Below, one piece after another: positions 14,992 through 17,679 of a stretch of 17,679 nt of DNA. A program made the position numbers and the translations under genes. The stretch spans positions 1-17,679 of the forward strand of contig CAYRFV010000100.1 of assembly GCA_964423545.1 (NCBI GenBank). The letters are read 5' to 3'. How positions within the stretch are numbered: position 1 is the stretch's first letter; every line of letters starts with the position of its first letter. Below the pieces are notes generated by a model. That model searched no databases, was not told where the DNA came from, and saw nothing but the letters and a program-made list of their open reading frames with translations. Source of the DNA: JALOOE01 sp964423545. Its GTDB lineage: Bacteria > Chloroflexota > Anaerolineae > CG2-30-64-16.

Positions 14992-16113
14992 GTGGCCGAT
15001 TCGCTGGCGACCGAGCGCAACGTGCTGGAAGGCGTGCCGCGCATCCACTTTTTCGAGGGCGGCCCCTTCTGCCCGGAGGACATCTGCTTCCCTTCGGCGC
15101 TCAAAACTTGCCTGGAATTCATGGGCGACCCGCTCGGCTGCAAACACACGGCTCCGCCCACCAGGGGCCTGGCCTCGTGCGGCTATTCGTACCTGGTCGG
15201 CATGACCGGCGAAGCGTTCGCGCTGTGCTGGTCGCCGGATTGGGAATTCCGCAGTGCGATCCGATCGCTGGCCGCCGTCACCGATGACGCGCCATACCGT
15301 CGCGCACTGGCGTCAATCGGCTACGGCTGTGAGATCGTCCGCAAGGAATCGGGCCGCGACAACGAGACTTTCTTCCGCAAGCGCATCATCGCATCCATCA
15401 GCCAGGCGCATCGCCCGGTGATTGCCTTCGGCGTGGTCGGCCCCCCCGAAGCAGCCATCGTCGCCGGCTATGACGCGGGCGGAGACGTGCTGCTCGGCTG
15501 GAGCTTCTTCCAGGACATGCCCGCATTCGCCGCGGGTGTCGCGTTCGAGCCGTCCGGCTACTTCCGCAAGCGCGACTGGTTCCGGGACACCGAAAGCCTG
15601 CTGCTCATCGGCGAAAAACGCGAGGCGCCCGAACGGACCGGTGTATACAGAGAGGCGCTGCGCTGGAACACCGAGATCGCTCGACGTCCGGAAGTGGCCG
15701 GCGTCCCGAACGGCTGGGCAGCGTATACGGCCTGGGCCGAAGCCCTGTCGCACGACGAGCATTTCCCCGCAGGCGACGAAGCGACACTGCGCCATCGTCA
15801 CGGGGCGCACGAAATGGCGGTGGGCACTGTGGCCGAGAACCGCTGGTACGGCAGTCAGTTCCTCCTGGAAGCTGCGGACCATGTCCACCACCGCCAGGTG
15901 GAGAACCTCTTCGTCGCGGCCGGCCGCCTGGCGGCCGAACACGACCTCATGTGGCAGGTTTGGGATGCGGCCGGCGGCAACGGCAACCCCGATGGCTGGC
16001 AGAGATTGGCCCAGCCCGACGTGCGCCGCCGGATCGTCCCGCTGATCCTGGCCGCGCGGGACAAAGACCTCGAGGCGGTGGCGCATCTGGAACACGCGCT
16101 CCAGCTTGGCTGA
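14992..16113 (+). CDS. BtrH/C39-peptidase-like conserved protein of unknown function
   Basis: The 373-residue product has an N-terminal segment resembling BtrH_N proteins, a papain-like/C39-like fold group named after a butirosin acyltransferase. It reads VLEGVPRIHFFEGGP (11-25), then CPEDICFPSALKTCLEFMG with Cys27 and Cys32, then CGYSYLVGMTGEAFALCW (63-80). Residues 130-215 include IAFGVVGPPEAAIVAGYD, like the His/Asp-bearing half of such folds, but no His is obvious there. The C-terminal half is helical with HRHGAHEMAVGTVAENRWYG. Function is unknown; similarity is from memory of family sequences. The GTG start is decided by a strong AGGAGGG five bases upstream, and the open frame upstream has no better start. 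It has its own promoter, divergent from the Clp gene. Its stop is 8 bases before a sulfatase-like ATG. Confidence 0.85.
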   Translation: MADSLATERNVLEGVPRIHFFEGGPFCPEDICFPSALKTCLEFMGDPLGCKHTAPPTRGLASCGYSYLVGMTGEAFALCWSPDWEFRSAIRSLAAVTDDAPYRRALASIGYGCEIVRKESGRDNETFFRKRIIASISQAHRPVIAFGVVGPPEAAIVAGYDAGGDVLLGWSFFQDMPAFAAGVAFEPSGYFRKRDWFRDTESLLLIGEKREAPERTGVYREALRWNTEIARRPEVAGVPNGWAAYTAWAEALSHDEHFPAGDEATLRHRHGAHEMAVGTVAENRWYGSQFLLEAADHVHHRQVENLFVAAGRLAAEHDLMWQVWDAAGGNGNPDGWQRLAQPDVRRRIVPLILAARDKDLEAVAHLEHALQLG

Positions 16114-16121
16114 GCCGGCCG

Positions 16122-16181
16122 ATGAACCAGCCACCGAGCTTCCTATTCATCCTCTCCGACCAACACAATGTCGCGATGAAC
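16122..16181 (+). pseudogene. 5' remnant of a sulfatase gene
   Basis: From ATG 16122 the frame reads MNQPPSFLFILSDQHNVAMN. The stretch FLFILSDQHN is the classic start of type I sulfatases, where the Asp is a calcium ligand. After about 20 residues the family resemblance ends: the CxPSR formylglycine site and everything else are missing, and the frame runs into the ribosome binding site and coding region of the next gene in another frame. This looks like the stump of a sulfatase removed by a deletion. Its 8-base spacing from the previous stop fits a former operon. It is short, so chance resemblance cannot be excluded. Confidence 0.55.
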
Positions 16182-16221
16182 CCGCAAGCCGGTGGGGGGA
16201 TTCCTGATCGGAGGAAGCCGT

Positions 16222-17121
16222 TTGAGAGTCACTGTGGTCAACGGGAGCGAGATCTCGGAGGACTTCTGTTGTCCAGTGTGCCAGGCTGCTTTGCGAGTCA
16301 CCGTTCCCTGTCTCCGATGCCAGGCGTGCGGCGCTCGCTATCCGGTCGTAGATGGAGTGCCCGATCTCTTTGCGGGGGACACGGAGCACGGCCAGGAAAA
16401 CCAGTCCAATCGGGCCTGGCTGGATCCCGCCATCGTCGAAGCCAGGCAGGCGATCTACGACCAGTGTACGCGCGAGCTGCGCGGCATGACCTTCTGCATG
16501 GCCGAGATCGGCCGGCGCACGCGGCCTGCCGATCGCATCCTCGAAGTGGGGATGGGGACCGGGCACTTCACCCGGTGGTTGGCGGAGGTGGTCGCCGCAG
16601 GGACGAGCATCTACGCCTTTGACTATTCCTGGCCGATCATCGAGAAATGCAAGGCCTATGCCGGCGGGCTGCCGGGCGTCATCCTCTTCCGGGCCAATGC
16701 GCGCGGACCGCTGCCGTTCCCTCCAGCCAGCTTCGATGTTGTGCTGGTGCGACTGGCGCCCCTGGGCCCGTTCGGCGTCCCGGTGGTGCGGGCGGCGTTC
16801 GACCTGTTGAAGCCCGGTGGCTGGTGCTTCCAAGCGGGCTGGGAGCCCAAAGGCTTCGACACTCCCCCCACCGATTGGGCGATCCGGCACGGCTACGCCA
16901 GCGCCGAGCATCATGTCTGGCAGTATCGCCGGATGCAGACGGAGCGGGAGGCTGCGGCGCGCCGCATTGAGCTGATCGCCATGGCTGCACTCGGCGGCGA
17001 ATCGAGCGCGGCCGCGCTTGCGACGCTCAAAGCTCGCGGTCTGGGCCGGGATAGGTCTGGCCCTGAAGCGGTCATGACGTACGAACACGTGCTGATCGCG
17101 CACAAGGCTGCGGTGGTCTGA
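16222..17121 (+). CDS. Zinc-ribbon class I SAM-dependent methyltransferase
   Basis: This 299-residue protein has an N-terminal zinc ribbon: CPVC at 17-20 and CQAC at 33-36, followed by YPVVDGVPDLF. The arrangement is seen in Trm112-like domains and in RlmA-type methyltransferases. A Rossmann methyltransferase follows, with motif I ILEVGMGTGHF (106-116), an acidic second strand IYAFDYSW, FDVVLVRLAPLG as the strand 4 motif, and LLKPGGW. The C-terminal part is helical. The substrate is unknown; small-molecule or RNA methylation are both possible. I chose TTG 16222 because GGAGGA lies six bases upstream. GTG 16192 would add ten residues from the region of the sulfatase stump and has no good binding site. 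It is the only TTG start among the confident genes. Confidence 0.87.
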   Translation: MRVTVVNGSEISEDFCCPVCQAALRVTVPCLRCQACGARYPVVDGVPDLFAGDTEHGQENQSNRAWLDPAIVEARQAIYDQCTRELRGMTFCMAEIGRRTRPADRILEVGMGTGHFTRWLAEVVAAGTSIYAFDYSWPIIEKCKAYAGGLPGVILFRANARGPLPFPPASFDVVLVRLAPLGPFGVPVVRAAFDLLKPGGWCFQAGWEPKGFDTPPTDWAIRHGYASAEHHVWQYRRMQTEREAAARRIELIAMAALGGESSAAALATLKARGLGRDRSGPEAVMTYEHVLIAHKAAVV

Positions 17122-17143
17122 GGAGGCAAGGAGGGTGCGGTTC

Positions 17144-17184
17144 GTGGCCGGATGACCTGCTTCTGCATCGCACGGTCCGGCCAC
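17144..17184. repeat. Inverted repeat before the GH4 gene
   Basis: GTGGCCGGA (17144-17152) and TCCGGCCAC (17176-17184) are a perfect 9-base inverted repeat with a 23-base loop. It lies in the 89-base gap between the methyltransferase stop and the GH4 start. No T-run follows, so it may be a weak terminator, an operator, or a leader structure ahead of GH4. Confidence 0.5.
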
Positions 17185-17210
17185 CATCCTATTCGATCGA
17201 GGAAACCATC

Positions 17211-17679
17211 ATGAGCAGCGTCAAAGTCACCATCATCGGAGCCGGGAGCGTCGTGTTCTCTCTCGGATTGGTCAAAGACCTCTGCCTGACCACCGGGCTG
17301 GCGGGGAGCGAAGTCCACTTCATGGACATCAACGAGGAGCGGCTGGACGTCGTCTATCGCCTTGGCCAGCCTCCGCCTCACCTGAGGGTCGCTGCAGGCC
17401 AACAGGGGGTCATCCTCGATGTCAGCCATCTCCTGTCTCGGCAGAGCGGCCAGGACCGAAATGGCCGCGGCCAGGCCGGGCTTGAATGCGACCGGCCTCT
17501 GGCGTGGATCGGCGAACGCGCCTTGCGGCGTGAGCCGCAGCGCCGCCGCCGCCTCGGCCAGCACGGCGAGACTGGTGTCCAAGAACTCGCGGGCCCCGCG
17601 GGCCGTTCCCTGCTCCACGCCGAAGAAGCCCAAGCGGCCAAAGAACCGATACTTCCGCAACATGGCCGCGTCGATGGGG
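17211..17679 (+). CDS. GH4-family NAD-dependent glycosidase, 5' fragment joined to foreign sequence
   Basis: Residues 1-51 (to about 17363) are a clear GH4 N-terminus: VKVTIIGAGSVVFSLGLVKD is the NAD-binding fold and VHFMDINEERLDVVYRL the second strand and helix. GH4 enzymes cleave alpha- or beta-glucosides, galactosides or glucuronides by an NAD- and metal-dependent oxidation-elimination mechanism. Usual length is about 430-480 residues. After YRL the expected AQ(R)YAEEL sequence is replaced by a Pro/Arg-rich reading with no family resemblance. The frame stays open to the window end only because it is antisense to an acyltransferase. ATG 17211 has GAGGAAA upstream. The gene is therefore truncated by a rearrangement or an assembly join, with its substrate class undetermined. 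Confidence 0.75.
   Translation, partial: MSSVKVTIIGAGSVVFSLGLVKDLCLTTGLAGSEVHFMDINEERLDVVYRLGQPPPHLRVAAGQQGVILDVSHLLSRQSGQDRNGRGQAGLECDRPLAWIGERALRREPQRRRRLGQHGETGVQELAGPAGRSLLHAEEAQAAKEPILPQHGRVDG
17472..17679 (-). pseudogene. PlsC-like acyltransferase fragment, opposite strand at the right edge
   Basis: On the minus strand the frame open from the window end reads YRFFGRLGFFGVE, then TPQGAFADPRQRPVAFKPGL. This pattern belongs to lysophospholipid/1-acylglycerol-3-phosphate acyltransferases (PlsC group), where it surrounds the phosphate-binding site. The HX4D catalytic motif would lie beyond the window edge. After FKPGL (about 17472) the sequence stops resembling the family, and from about 17363 leftward it is the antisense of GH4. 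Bases 17364-17471 are not assigned to either gene. The continued open frame to 16911 on this strand is a shadow of the GH4 and methyltransferase genes. Confidence 0.6.

Noticed and set aside
16911..17471. Minus-strand frame continuing from the acyltransferase fragment
   Set aside because: Left of about 17363 it is the antisense of the GH4 and methyltransferase genes. Between 17364 and 17471 it has no family resemblance. Only the right end is acyltransferase-like.

Overview
The window is 17.7 kb of GC-rich bacterial DNA with closely packed genes. Gene content suggests a Chloroflexota-like heterotroph: a very large lipoprotein alpha-2-macroglobulin with a CSEQ thioester, clustered glycoside hydrolases, an AMMECR1 protein and a BtrH-like protein. 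This assignment is an inference from gene content, not a phylogenetic result. No rRNA, tRNA, CRISPR array, transposase or integrase was seen.

Left part (1-6525), mostly minus strand. A giant bacterial alpha-2-macroglobulin lipoprotein is read from 6426 leftward. Its frame is broken by an in-frame TAG at 1024-1026. Clearly homologous coding sequence continues in the same frame to a second stop at 247-249, followed by a strong hairpin at 199-234. A short plus-strand frame open from the left edge (1-204) may be the tail of a convergent gene.

Centre (6600-12511), plus strand. A divergent promoter region starts a run of seven genes: GH29 alpha-L-fucosidase, GH27 alpha-galactosidase, a class I methyltransferase that lacks its central catalytic-fold segment, an NAD(P)-binding SDR-like protein, a protein of unknown function, an AMMECR1-domain protein and a glycerophosphodiester phosphodiesterase. 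The two glycosidases are tightly coupled and probably trim alpha-fucosyl and alpha-galactosyl ends from imported glycans. The next three genes are joined by overlaps or 2-base gaps.

Right part (12581-17679). A ClpB-like AAA+ ATPase on the minus strand has a degenerate first nucleotide-binding domain. It is divergent from a BtrH/C39-like protein of unknown function on the plus strand, and the two starts are separated by two good sigma70-type promoters. Then come a roughly 60-base 5' remnant of a sulfatase gene, a zinc-ribbon methyltransferase starting at TTG, and the first 51 codons of a GH4 NAD-dependent glycosidase. The GH4 reading breaks off near 17363. The last ~200 bases instead encode part of a PlsC-like acyltransferase on the opposite strand.

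No clearly new multi-gene system is evident. The most notable result is the number of lesions in otherwise well-preserved genes: a nonsense codon, an internal in-frame deletion, a truncated sulfatase and a GH4/acyltransferase junction. They indicate either a region in decay or consensus and assembly errors, and read mapping would tell these apart. The Clp protein with a dead first ATPase domain and the BtrH-like protein beside it are the best candidates for unexplored biology.
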